Positions 35,222 through 43,576 of a stretch of 55,767 bases of DNA are shown piece by piece; within the stretch, counting starts at the first letter, position 1; each line of letters begins with the position of its first letter. Position numbers and translations under genes: made by a program. Under the pieces are notes generated by a model. That model searched no databases. It saw nothing but the letters and a program-made list of their open reading frames with translations, and was not told the DNA's origin. This stretch comes from GCA-2786165 sp964625775 (GTDB lineage: Bacteria > Pseudomonadota > Gammaproteobacteria > Legionellales > Legionellaceae), in the NCBI GenBank assembly GCA_964625775.1, contig CAZVEH010000010.1, positions 1 to 55,767 of the forward strand, given 5' to 3'.

Positions 35222-36494
35222 TATGAACCTTTTTTGATTTCGATCGAATCAATGCATCAAATTCGTGATAAAAGTGTTTTACAAAACTTTGTACTGGCCA
35301 AGCAGCCGCTTCCCCTAGTGCACAAATGGTTCGCCCTTCAATGCTATCTGCAACATGAACCAAACGCTCAATGTCCCCAGGCTCAGCATGCCCTTCTTTA
35401 ATCCGATGCAACAAACGCACCAACCAACCTGTACCCTCGCGACAGGGTGTGCATTGACCACAAGACTCATCCATATAAAACTCAGACAAGCGATACAATG
35501 CGCTCACCATGCAAGTAGTTTCGTCCATGATGATCACGGCACCTGATCCCAAACCTGATCCAGCCTTTTGCACACTGTCATAATCCATATCCAGGGTCAT
35601 CATCACATCACCAGGCAGGACTGGCATAGAAGACCCGCCTGGAATCACTGCTTTGAGACGACGCCCATCCCGCACGCCACCCGCTAATTCCAATAAAGTT
35701 TTAAAAGGTGTTCCCAAAGGAATTTCAAAATTGCCGGGTTTATTCACATGACCGCTGACACTAAAACATTTGGTGCCACCATTATTCGGTTTACCCAACT
35801 TCAAAAACCAGTCGCCACCTTTTTCGAGGATAACAGGCACAGACGCAAAGGTTTCTGTGTTGTTGATCGTGGTGGGCCGACCATATAATCCAAAATTAGC
35901 TGGAAAAGGAGGCTTAAACCGAGGTTGGCCTTTTTTGCCTTCCAAAGAATTTAATAGCGCAGTTTCTTCGCCACAAATATAAGCACCCGCACCCAAGTGA
36001 TTATATAAGTCAAAATCAAAACCCGCTTTCAAAATATTTTTACCCAATAGACCCGCTGCATAAGCTTCTTCCAAAGCAGCTTCCATACGCTCAAAGGGTT
36101 CCCAGAATTCGCCACGAATATAATTGTATCCTATCGTTGCGCCCATGGTATAACCAGCGATCGCCATGCCTTCAATCAATTGGTGTGGATTGTAACGCAA
36201 AATATCGCGATCTTTACAGGTACCTGGTTCACCTTCATCGGAATTACAAACAACAAACTTTTGCCCAGGGGCATCGCGATTAATAAAGCTCCACTTTAGA
36301 CCAGTGGGAAATCCAGCACCGCCACGTCCGCGCAAAGCAGATAATTTCAACTCTTCAATAATTTTTTTGGGCGATATTTGCTCTTTCAAAATGCGTTGCC
36401 AGGCCTGGTATCCCCCGACACTCTGATAAGCAGCAAGCGTCCAAGGCTCAGCGAGATGCAAAGTGCGATAACAAACTTGATTCAATTCAACCAT
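35214..36494 (-). CDS. nuoF: NADH-quinone oxidoreductase subunit F
   Basis: NADH- and FMN-binding subunit of complex I, 426 residues. It shows the NADH/FMN glycine motif LRGRGGAGFPTGLKW (near residue 52), CNSDEGEPGTCKDR, AYICGEETALL and the [4Fe-4S] site ESCGQCTPCREG with a further cysteine downstream (TICALG). It begins 14 bases after nuoE. Confidence 0.98.
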   Translation of the reverse strand: MVELNQVCYRTLHLAEPWTLAAYQSVGGYQAWQRILKEQISPKKIIEELKLSALRGRGGAGFPTGLKWSFINRDAPGQKFVVCNSDEGEPGTCKDRDILRYNPHQLIEGMAIAGYTMGATIGYNYIRGEFWEPFERMEAALEEAYAAGLLGKNILKAGFDFDLYNHLGAGAYICGEETALLNSLEGKKGQPRFKPPFPANFGLYGRPTTINNTETFASVPVILEKGGDWFLKLGKPNNGGTKCFSVSGHVNKPGNFEIPLGTPFKTLLELAGGVRDGRRLKAVIPGGSSMPVLPGDVMMTLDMDYDSVQKAGSGLGSGAVIIMDETTCMVSALYRLSEFYMDESCGQCTPCREGTGWLVRLLHRIKEGHAEPGDIERLVHVADSIEGRTICALGEAAAWPVQSFVKHFYHEFDALIRSKSKKVHNG

Positions 36495-36508
36495 GGTTTA
36501 ACCCTCTG

Positions 36509-37012
36509 CTACTCGTATTCTTTTAAAATGTCATTCACAGCGGACGGCGTTAAATGCTCATGATAATTTTTATCAATTTGCATCATAGGCGCATTCACAC
36601 AAGCACCCAAACATTCAACTGTTCTCAAGGTAAAGCGATCATCAGCGGTCGTCTCACCCACTTTGATCTTCAACGTCTTCTCCAAGTGCTTCACTATTTT
36701 TGCTGAGTCACGCAGTTGACAAGAAATATTTGTACACACACCGATCAAATGACGACCAATAGGTGCACGTTCATACATCGTATAAAAATTAGCAACTTCA
36801 AATACAGCAATTGGCGCCATCTCTAAATAATCGGCTAGTGCGATCATCGCTTCATCCGTCAAATGGCCCTGCTCTTCTTGAATTACCATCAATGCACTCA
36901 TGACTGCAGACTGTTTTTGATCAGCAGGATATTTAGCAACCCAATGCTCGATCTGTTTCAAACCTTCCGAACTCACATAAGAACACAGTGTATGTGTAGC
37001 ACTATCGGACAT
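36509..37012 (-). CDS. nuoE: NADH-quinone oxidoreductase subunit E
   Basis: Thioredoxin-fold [2Fe-2S] subunit of 167 residues. The cluster ligands are in CTNISCQL and CLGACVNAP. The N-terminal helical part (KYPADQKQSAVMSALMVIQ) is typical. It follows nuoD by 65 bases. Confidence 0.97.
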   Translation of the reverse strand: MSDSATHTLCSYVSSEGLKQIEHWVAKYPADQKQSAVMSALMVIQEEQGHLTDEAMIALADYLEMAPIAVFEVANFYTMYERAPIGRHLIGVCTNISCQLRDSAKIVKHLEKTLKIKVGETTADDRFTLRTVECLGACVNAPMMQIDKNYHEHLTPSAVNDILKEYE

Positions 37013-37077
37013 ATTTTTTCCAACCTTTCAATACAGAACTTAAACACAGCGTGCTATTCGACTCAGCCACACTCACG

Positions 37078-38331
37078 TTATCTATCAATTTCCCCGAACA
37101 CAATATCTTGACTGGCTAAAATAGCCACACCATCGGCTAACATATGTCCCTTGACCATCTCATCAAAAGCAGACAAATGCGGAAATCCTGGCGCACGAAT
37201 TTTCACGCGGTACGGTTTGTTTGCGCCATCGGACACCAGATAAATACCAAATTCTCCTTTGGGGGCTTCCACCGCACTGTACACTTCTCCTCGCGGCAAG
37301 CAAAAACCTTCGGTAAATAATTTAAAATGGTGAATCAGAGATTCCATGTTTTCTTTCATTTCTAATCGGGTAGGTGGTGTGATTTTATGATCGTCTATTT
37401 TAATCGGGCCTGGATGCGCTTTCAACCAATTCACACATTGTCGGATAATGCGATTGGATTGACGCATTTCTTCTACGCGGACCAAATACCGATCATAACA
37501 ATCGCCAGTTTTACCCACTGGAATATCAAACTCAACTTGATCATATGCCGCATAGGGTTGTTTTTTTCGCAAATCCCAAGCAACATTTGAAGCGCGTAAC
37601 ATCGGACCACTGAATCCCCATTGCAAAGCTTGTTCCGGAGACACAACGCCAATATCCACCGTACGTTGTTTCCAAATACGATTATCCGTTAATAACGTTT
37701 CATACTCATCCACACACTTCGGAAAGCGCTCTGTAAATGACCAAATGAAATCCAACAAACTTCCTTGGCGATTGGCATTCATTTTATCTACTTCACGTTC
37801 CGAATGCCATTTCGATGGCTCATACTGCGGCATGCGATCAGGTAAGTCACGTGCAACACCACCTGGACGATAATACGTGGCATGCATCCTTGCGCCAGAC
37901 ACAGCTTCGTAGCAATCAAACAAATCTTCCCGTTCACGAAAACAATACAAGAAAACGGTCATAGCACCAATATCTAAGGCAGTAGCACCCAACCACAGCA
38001 GATGGTTTAAAATGCGGGTTATTTCATCAAACATGGTCCGAATATATTGTGCACGAATCGGAGCTTCAACACCCAAGCTTTTTTCAATAGCACGCACATA
38101 AGCATGCTCATTACACATCATAGATACATAGTCCAAGCGATCCATGTAACCAATGCTGTGTAAATATGGTTTGGTTTCCACAAGTTTCTCTGTGGCTCGA
38201 TGCAATAATCCGATATGGGGATCAGCTCGAACAATGGTTTCGCCCTCTAATTCCAAAACGAGTCTTAAAACTCCGTGTGCAGCTGGATGTTGCGGACCAA
38301 AGTTGAGCGTATAATTTTGTAATTCAATCAT
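37078..38331 (-). CDS. nuoD: NADH-quinone oxidoreductase subunit D
   Basis: 49-kDa-type subunit lining the quinone site, 417 residues, the normal length for a NuoD not fused to NuoC. It shows FGPQHPAAHGVLRLVLELEG at the N-terminus (quinone-site His), EKLVETKPYLHSIGYMDRLD and APKGEFGIYLVSDG. The frame opens at 38367 inside nuoC; ATG 38331 is preferred because MIELQNYTLNFG is the usual family beginning. Confidence 0.96.
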   Translation of the reverse strand: MIELQNYTLNFGPQHPAAHGVLRLVLELEGETIVRADPHIGLLHRATEKLVETKPYLHSIGYMDRLDYVSMMCNEHAYVRAIEKSLGVEAPIRAQYIRTMFDEITRILNHLLWLGATALDIGAMTVFLYCFREREDLFDCYEAVSGARMHATYYRPGGVARDLPDRMPQYEPSKWHSEREVDKMNANRQGSLLDFIWSFTERFPKCVDEYETLLTDNRIWKQRTVDIGVVSPEQALQWGFSGPMLRASNVAWDLRKKQPYAAYDQVEFDIPVGKTGDCYDRYLVRVEEMRQSNRIIRQCVNWLKAHPGPIKIDDHKITPPTRLEMKENMESLIHHFKLFTEGFCLPRGEVYSAVEAPKGEFGIYLVSDGANKPYRVKIRAPGFPHLSAFDEMVKGHMLADGVAILASQDIVFGEIDR

Positions 38332-38341
38332 AATAAGTGAC

Positions 38342-39022
38342 TCATTTGGCTGATATGGGTTGTTCAAGATACCGATTATCCTCGCGAATCACTTTAGGGA
38401 CGGTGACTCGGGGTTCGATGCTCACGGGTTCATAAATCACTTTGGCTAATGTAGCATCATAGCGCATTTCCACATGTCCGCTGACCGGAAAATCTTTGCG
38501 AAATGGATGTCCAATAAATCCATAATCCGTCAAAATTCTTCTTAAATCAGGATGATCGGAAAATAAAACGCCGTATAAATCATAAGCTTCTCGCTCAAAC
38601 CAAAGTGCGGATTTCCAAATATCATGTACAGAAGGAATGTTCAAATCATCTTCGTCAACAAAGACTTTCACACGTAAACGTTGATTATGAACCGTAGAAA
38701 GCACATGATAAACAACCGCAAATCGCGGCTTGTTCCAGTGACCTTCTCTAGATTCGCCCACATCAACAGCACGTGAAAATCCCTCAGTTGTCGCAGCATC
38801 TGTTTCCCAGTCGTATACGCCATACAAAAGATAGTCAACCGCGCACAAATCGATGAGTTGATTGAAAGAGAAAACAGGTTGATCTCTCAGGGCCAGTAAC
38901 ATGGAACGTAGATGGTTTACGTGACATTCAACGGTCACCTCATTCTGTGCAATCACCACCGAGGTCAGTCTATCTTGAAACTCTGACCGCAATAATTCAG
39001 ATAATGTCTGTTGTCTTGTCAT
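38342..39022 (-). CDS. nuoC: NADH-quinone oxidoreductase subunit C
   Basis: 30-kDa-type peripheral-arm subunit, 226 residues. Diagnostic stretch: WFEREAYDLYGVLFSDHPDL then RRILTDYGFIGHPFRKDFP near residues 145-180. It is a separate gene, unlike the nuoCD fusion of E. coli. Its end lies 10 bases before the nuoD ATG. Confidence 0.97.
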   Translation of the reverse strand: MTRQQTLSELLRSEFQDRLTSVVIAQNEVTVECHVNHLRSMLLALRDQPVFSFNQLIDLCAVDYLLYGVYDWETDAATTEGFSRAVDVGESREGHWNKPRFAVVYHVLSTVHNQRLRVKVFVDEDDLNIPSVHDIWKSALWFEREAYDLYGVLFSDHPDLRRILTDYGFIGHPFRKDFPVSGHVEMRYDATLAKVIYEPVSIEPRVTVPKVIREDNRYLEQPISAK

Positions 39023-39039
39023 GCCAAACCCTAGATTTT

Positions 39040-39525
39040 TTATAATTCAATGATGTTTTTTCGTCTGATTTTATTTTGCAACTGAATAAGACCATACAAT
39101 AACGCCTCAGCAGTCGGAGGACAGCCTGGCACATATACATCGACAGGAACAATTCGATCACAACCGCGTACAACCGAATATGAATAGTGGTAATAACCTC
39201 CGCCATTCGCACACGATCCCATCGAAATCACCCAGCGAGGTTCCGCCATTTGATCATATACTTTGCGTAATGCAGGTGCCATTTTATTGCATAGCGTCCC
39301 TGCCACAATCATCACATCAGACTGTCGAGGACTGGGACGGAAAATAATTCCAAAGCGATCAAGATCATAACGTGACGCACCTGCATGCATCATTTCAACA
39401 GCACAGCAGGCTAAACCAAAGGTCACGGGCCACATAGAACCACTCTGCGCCCATCCCAATAATTTTTCTACGGAAGTGGTCACAAACCCTTTTTGCTGGA
39501 ACTCGGATGGTTGCGTTATTCCCAT
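39040..39525 (-). CDS. nuoB: NADH-quinone oxidoreductase subunit B
   Basis: PSST-type subunit holding cluster N2, 161 residues. Ligands are in GLACCAVEMMHAG, MGSCANGGGYY and VPGCPPTAEALLYG. The start is placed at ATG 39525 (MGITQPSEF), with GAGGTG seven bases upstream, overlapping the end of nuoA by 10 bases; the frame's earlier codon at 39546 is a GTG without support. Confidence 0.97.
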   Translation of the reverse strand: MGITQPSEFQQKGFVTTSVEKLLGWAQSGSMWPVTFGLACCAVEMMHAGASRYDLDRFGIIFRPSPRQSDVMIVAGTLCNKMAPALRKVYDQMAEPRWVISMGSCANGGGYYHYSYSVVRGCDRIVPVDVYVPGCPPTAEALLYGLIQLQNKIRRKNIIEL

Positions 39526-39875
39526 TCTAAAGCACCTCGCTTCCACTCATATATAAATCCAATCACCAGTAATCCTAAAAAAATCATCATGGCACTAAAC
39601 CCATACCAACCCAACCGACGCAATACCAATGCCCAGGGAAAGAAAAAGGCAGTTTCTAAATCAAAAATAATGAACAAAATCGCAACCAAATAAAACCGCA
39701 CATCGAATGGAATATGTGCAGACTCAAATGCTGGAAATCCGCATTCATAAGGGGCGTTTTTTTCTGGATTAGGTTTGCTGGAAGAAATCAAAGCGCCAGC
39801 GCCCAACATCCCCGCACCCAGGGCAACGCCAATCAGAACGAACACAAGAATGGGCAAGTAGAGTGACAACATCAA
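39516..39875 (-). CDS. nuoA: NADH-quinone oxidoreductase subunit A
   Basis: Membrane subunit of 119 residues with three helices. The family pattern KNAPYECGFPAFESAHIPFD then VRFYLVAILFIIFDLETAF is present, including the conserved acidic residue in DLE. It is the first gene of the nuo operon. AAGGTGATTTG before the ATG is the ribosome site. The gene begins 24 bases after tRNA-Leu on the same strand. Confidence 0.97.
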   Translation of the reverse strand: MMLSLYLPILVFVLIGVALGAGMLGAGALISSSKPNPEKNAPYECGFPAFESAHIPFDVRFYLVAILFIIFDLETAFFFPWALVLRRLGWYGFSAMMIFLGLLVIGFIYEWKRGALEWE

Positions 39876-39899
39876 ATCACCTTATTATTAAATAAAACA

Positions 39900-39984
39900 T
39901 GGTACCGAAGGCCGGACTCGAACCGGCACAGCTTGCGCCACCGCCCCCTCAAGACGGCGTGTCTACCAATTCCACCACTTCGGC
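39900..39984 (-). tRNA. tRNA-Leu (anticodon GAG)
   Basis: An 85-base class II tRNA on the minus strand, starting GCCGAAGTGGTGGAATTGGT. Anticodon stem CCGTC/GGCGG with loop TTGAGGG gives GAG. A long variable arm (TGGCGCAAGCTGTG) follows, then T arm CCGGTTCGAGTCCGG and encoded CCA. It lies between secG and nuoA, the conserved place of this tRNA in many gammaproteobacteria. Confidence 0.96.
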
Positions 39985-40035
39985 ATACTCTCAGGGCTTA
40001 CGCAATCTCGATCTATTCGTAAATGAAGCCCTGTA

Positions 40036-40148
40036 CTTCTCTTCTCCCTCAAGAGAGAAGGTGCACAAAGTGCGAACAAAGGCTTCTCAGTGACTTAAAG
40101 AACCCGCATCCGTCGCTTCGCACGCCTTCTCCACAAGAGGCAGAAGGC
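40036..40148. repeat. palindromic repeat element of about 110 bp
   Basis: Two hairpins, CTTCTC...GAGAAG (40036-40060) and CCTTCT...AGAAGG (40125-40147), flank a further pair, GTGCGAA (40070-40076) and TTCGCAC (40117-40123). The left half GAGAAGG-TGC...GTGCGAA mirrors the right half TTCGCAC-GCCTTCTC. It is a nested, imperfect inverted repeat with no coding capacity, in the gap between secG and tRNA-Leu. It looks like a mobile palindromic repeat. Confidence 0.5.
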
Positions 40149-40259
40149 AAAAAAAGTGTCACTGTCCATCATCAGGCTTGAAATCAAAGGCACGTAACAC
40201 AATATTACTTTTCTTCATTCCTTCGCCACATTCTGCCATGAGCAAAAAGATATTTTTAA

Positions 40260-40568
40260 TTATTTGGCGTCAGGAATTGGAATCGAATGTGATGGTACTG
40301 TAGATTCCGTTGTCGGCAATGTCAACGACGCTTGATACTGTTTTGCGACCATGGCGGATAACAATACGCTGGTTGTAAAAAAAGCAAGCACCAGACCACC
40401 CGTTAACTTAAACAAAAAACTTCCAGTGCCTTGGCTACCAAAGACCGTGTTCGATGCGCCGGAACCAAAAGCTGCGCCAATATCCGCGCCCTTACCATGC
40501 TGCAAAAGAACCAAACCAATAATGGTCATTGCAATCAGGATATGGATGATTAACAATAATTGATACAT
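40260..40568 (-). CDS. secG: protein-export membrane protein SecG
   Basis: Auxiliary subunit of the SecYEG translocon, 102 residues with two membrane helices (residues 4-24 and about 52-74). The loop ADIGAAFGSGASNTVFGSQG is the family signature. The ATG at 40568 lies inside the end of tpiA (19-base overlap); a longer frame opening at 40802 is not real because it runs through tpiA. It is the last gene before tRNA-Leu. Confidence 0.95.
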   Translation of the reverse strand: MYQLLLIIHILIAMTIIGLVLLQHGKGADIGAAFGSGASNTVFGSQGTGSFLFKLTGGLVLAFFTTSVLLSAMVAKQYQASLTLPTTESTVPSHSIPIPDAK

Positions 40569-41308
40569 TTTACGATTTCCCCAAACTGTTGCGCCTGTAA
40601 CGACGCGCCACCAATCAAACCACCATCTACATCCGACATTGCAAACAACGCCTTTGCATTCATTGCAGTCACACTTCCCCCATAAAGAATGGGTAAAACC
40701 GCTGCAGCGTGATGATCGAATTGCGATAAGAATTGCCGAATAAACGCATGAGCGCGTTGAGCTTGCTCTGGCGTTGCTGTTTTTCCAGTGCCTATGGCCC
40801 AAATAGGCTCATACGCAATCACACAATTTTTCAAAACACCTGCTGTACTTTGACCAAAAACAGTCGCAAGTTGTTGAGATAATTTTTGCTCTGTTAAACC
40901 GCTGTAGTGCTCTTCTTCGGTCTCGCCTACGCACAAAACCGGTATCATACCATGTTCTTTCACATGGTGGAATTTTTCTGCAACAAATTTTTCATCTTCG
41001 TGAAATAGCTGCCGGCGCTCTGAATGCCCTACCAAAACATACTGGCAATGGTAGTCGGACAGCATTGGGCCGCTGACTTCTCCAGTATAAGGACCAGAGT
41101 CTTTTGGATAGACATTTTGCGCTCCAAATCCTATAGATTTACCCGCCAAAAGCGCACTGACTTTGGGTAAGTAAATAGTAGGCGCTAAAACAATTGTTTT
41201 GGCAACGCCATCGGCTGGACAATGGGTCAATACATCATGAATCAAAGCGATGATTTGCGTTAAACGCCCATTCATTTTCCAATTTCCAATCACAAGTTTT
41301 TGTCTCAT
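40550..41308 (-). CDS. tpiA: triose-phosphate isomerase
   Basis: Interconverts dihydroxyacetone phosphate and glyceraldehyde 3-phosphate; 252 residues, complete. Active-site Lys in NWKMNG, His in VGHSERR, Glu in AYEPIWAIGTG, and the phosphate loop LYGGSVT are all present. ATG 41308 is chosen over TTG 41320, which would overlap glmM. tpiA-secG after glmM is the common gammaproteobacterial arrangement. Confidence 0.97.
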   Translation of the reverse strand: MRQKLVIGNWKMNGRLTQIIALIHDVLTHCPADGVAKTIVLAPTIYLPKVSALLAGKSIGFGAQNVYPKDSGPYTGEVSGPMLSDYHCQYVLVGHSERRQLFHEDEKFVAEKFHHVKEHGMIPVLCVGETEEEHYSGLTEQKLSQQLATVFGQSTAGVLKNCVIAYEPIWAIGTGKTATPEQAQRAHAFIRQFLSQFDHHAAAVLPILYGGSVTAMNAKALFAMSDVDGGLIGGASLQAQQFGEIVKCINYC

Positions 41309-41316
41309 AGGTTCAC

Positions 41317-42666
41317 TCAAAACAATTGTTGCTCAATTTTAGAAATTTCTTCACCCAATGCTTCGGCATACGCTTGAACTTGATTGCTATTTTGACCTTC
41401 TACCATCACCCTCAGCAAGGGCTCAGTTCCAGAAGGCCTCAGTACCACTCGTCCTTCATGCTTGAGCATAGCATCCAAAGCTTCAACTGCAGATTGCACG
41501 CGCGCATCTTTGGCCAATTGCGTAGCATGTTTTGTTTTTAAATTCACCAATGATTGTGGTAACAATTCAATCCCCTGGGTCAACTCTGCCAAACTCTTAT
41601 TCTGTTTGATCATAATGGCCAATACCTGTAGTGCAGCCACAATACCATCTCCCGTCGTGGTTTTATCCAAGCACACCACATGACCAGAAGGCTCACCACC
41701 AATTTTCCAATCCTTTTCTCTTAGGGTTTCTAAGACATAGCGATCACCAACACGTGAACGAATAAAATCAACACCTAAAGCCTGAATTGCTTTTTCAAGC
41801 CCAAAATTACTCATGAGCGTACCCACTACACCGCCATGTAAGATGCCTCGTTGTTGGCGATCTTTGGCAATAACATATAAAACTTGATCACCATTCACAA
41901 TACGGCCTTGCGCGTCCACCAAAACAAGCCGATCGCCATCACCGTCTAAACTGATGCCAATATCCGCTTGGGTTTGCAAAACCGTTTGACGCATTGCTTC
42001 CGGATCGGTCGAGCCACAAGCACGATTGATATTAAAACCATCTGGTTTATCTCCCATGCCAATCACATCTGCACCCAATTCAGTGAATACATTTGGCGCA
42101 ATGTGATAGGTAGCGCCGTTTGCGCAATCCACAACAATTTTCAAACCTGATAAACGGGTTAAAGAAGGAATGGTAGATTTACAAAACTCGATATACCGCC
42201 CCGCCGCATCATCAATACGGGTTGCTTTGCCTAAAAAAGCAGATTTGACCGTTTTGAAGGGCTGCGCCATTTGTTGTTCAATTGCCAACTCCAAACTATC
42301 GGGTAATTTTGAACCATCTGCAGAAAAAAACTTAATGCCATTGTCTTCGAATAGATTATGCGAAGCAGAAATCACAATCCCTGCATTTGCTCTTAACGTT
42401 TGTGTCAAATAAGCAATCCCTGGTGTGGGCATTGGTCCCAACAAACACACATCCACACCTGCCGCAGACAAACCAGCTTCTAGAGCTGATTCCAACATAT
42501 AGCCCGAAACACGGGTGTCTTTTCCAATTAAGATTTTTTTGCGAGCGCCATTGCCCAGCACGCAGCCAACTGCCCAACCCAATTTCAAAATCAATTCGGG
42601 ATTCATATGGGTTGATCCCACTTCTCCACGGATACCATCAGTACCAAAATACGTGCGTTGCGCCAT
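41317..42666 (-). CDS. glmM: phosphoglucosamine mutase GlmM
   Basis: Converts glucosamine-6-phosphate to glucosamine-1-phosphate for peptidoglycan and LPS precursors; 449 residues. The phospho-serine is Ser102 in VISASHN, the metal loop is DGDGDR, and RPSGTEPLLRVM near the end binds the sugar phosphate. GTDGIRG at the N-terminus is typical. It is complete and in the folP-glmM-tpiA-secG order. Confidence 0.97.
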   Translation of the reverse strand: MAQRTYFGTDGIRGEVGSTHMNPELILKLGWAVGCVLGNGARKKILIGKDTRVSGYMLESALEAGLSAAGVDVCLLGPMPTPGIAYLTQTLRANAGIVISASHNLFEDNGIKFFSADGSKLPDSLELAIEQQMAQPFKTVKSAFLGKATRIDDAAGRYIEFCKSTIPSLTRLSGLKIVVDCANGATYHIAPNVFTELGADVIGMGDKPDGFNINRACGSTDPEAMRQTVLQTQADIGISLDGDGDRLVLVDAQGRIVNGDQVLYVIAKDRQQRGILHGGVVGTLMSNFGLEKAIQALGVDFIRSRVGDRYVLETLREKDWKIGGEPSGHVVCLDKTTTGDGIVAALQVLAIMIKQNKSLAELTQGIELLPQSLVNLKTKHATQLAKDARVQSAVEALDAMLKHEGRVVLRPSGTEPLLRVMVEGQNSNQVQAYAEALGEEISKIEQQLF

Positions 42667-42706
42667 TTATCTACCCCTACGTGTTCGCCTCAAACCAGCC
42701 TTTTTC

Positions 42707-43576
42707 TCAAGGGTTTACGGTTGTTTTGTGCATTTCTTGAATAATTTTAAACGCTTGTTTCGTTTCCAAAACATCATGTGTTCGCATGATGGATACTCCG
42801 ACCAACATGGCGTAAGTCGCTAGAGCCAATCCACCTGCCAATCGCCCTGAAGGCGGCTGATCTAGGAGAGTGCCAATGGTTGATTTGCGCGAAACACCTA
42901 GCATTATAGGTAATCCATGGTGTTGAAATTGAGCTAAACGATTAACCACTGTTAAATTATGCTGCACCGTTTTGCCAAAGCCAAACCCAGGATCAAGGAT
43001 CAAGCGCGATCGTGAAACGCCTGCATCCACACACCGTTGAATGTGCTGCGCAAAAAAATCATCGACCTCTTCCACCACATCTTGATAGTGAGGAGCATCT
43101 TGCATGGTTTGCGGATTGCTTTGCATATGCATCAAACAAACAGGAATATCTGATGAAGCCACAGCCTCTAATGCACCCTCAGCACGTAACGCCCCAATAT
43201 CATTGATACAGGCTGCGCCCAGTTTTATCGCTTCAATCATGACTTGCGGTTTGCATGTATCCACTGACAGTGCAATAGGATCAGCTGCTAGGAGTCGCTC
43301 TAAAATAGGCATAACGCGATCCAGCTCTTCTTGAACTGAAATGGGCTTTGCGCCAGGCCTGGAAGACTCGCCACCGAGATCGAGAATATCAGCACCAGCA
43401 GCAATCATGGTCTGAGCATGATCATAGGCCACATCAATATTCGAATAGCGGCCCCCGTCATAAAAAGAATCAGGTGTCACATTCAAAACACCCATGACCA
43501 AAGGCATGTCTTCGGGTGTTTTCGTTGTCCGTGTCAAACCAGTAGCGCACCAAGCTTTAAAGTCTGCTTTATTCAC
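42707..43576 (-). CDS. folP: dihydropteroate synthase
   Basis: Joins p-aminobenzoate to the pterin pyrophosphate in folate synthesis; the target of sulfonamides. It has 289 residues with GVLNVTPDSFYDGG, DLGGESSRPGAK, DPGFGFGKT and a C-terminal IMRTHDV. The start touches the stop of ftsH (TAATG overlap), the classic ftsH-folP-glmM order. Confidence 0.96.
   Translation of the reverse strand: MNKADFKAWCATGLTRTTKTPEDMPLVMGVLNVTPDSFYDGGRYSNIDVAYDHAQTMIAAGADILDLGGESSRPGAKPISVQEELDRVMPILERLLAADPIALSVDTCKPQVMIEAIKLGAACINDIGALRAEGALEAVASSDIPVCLMHMQSNPQTMQDAPHYQDVVEEVDDFFAQHIQRCVDAGVSRSRLILDPGFGFGKTVQHNLTVVNRLAQFQHHGLPIMLGVSRKSTIGTLLDQPPSGRLAGGLALATYAMLVGVSIMRTHDVLETKQAFKIIQEMHKTTVNP

Noticed and set aside
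40569..40802. Long N-terminal extension of secG (180-codon frame)
   Set aside because: The extension runs through tpiA on the same strand in another frame; SecG begins at ATG 40568 with its normal first helix.
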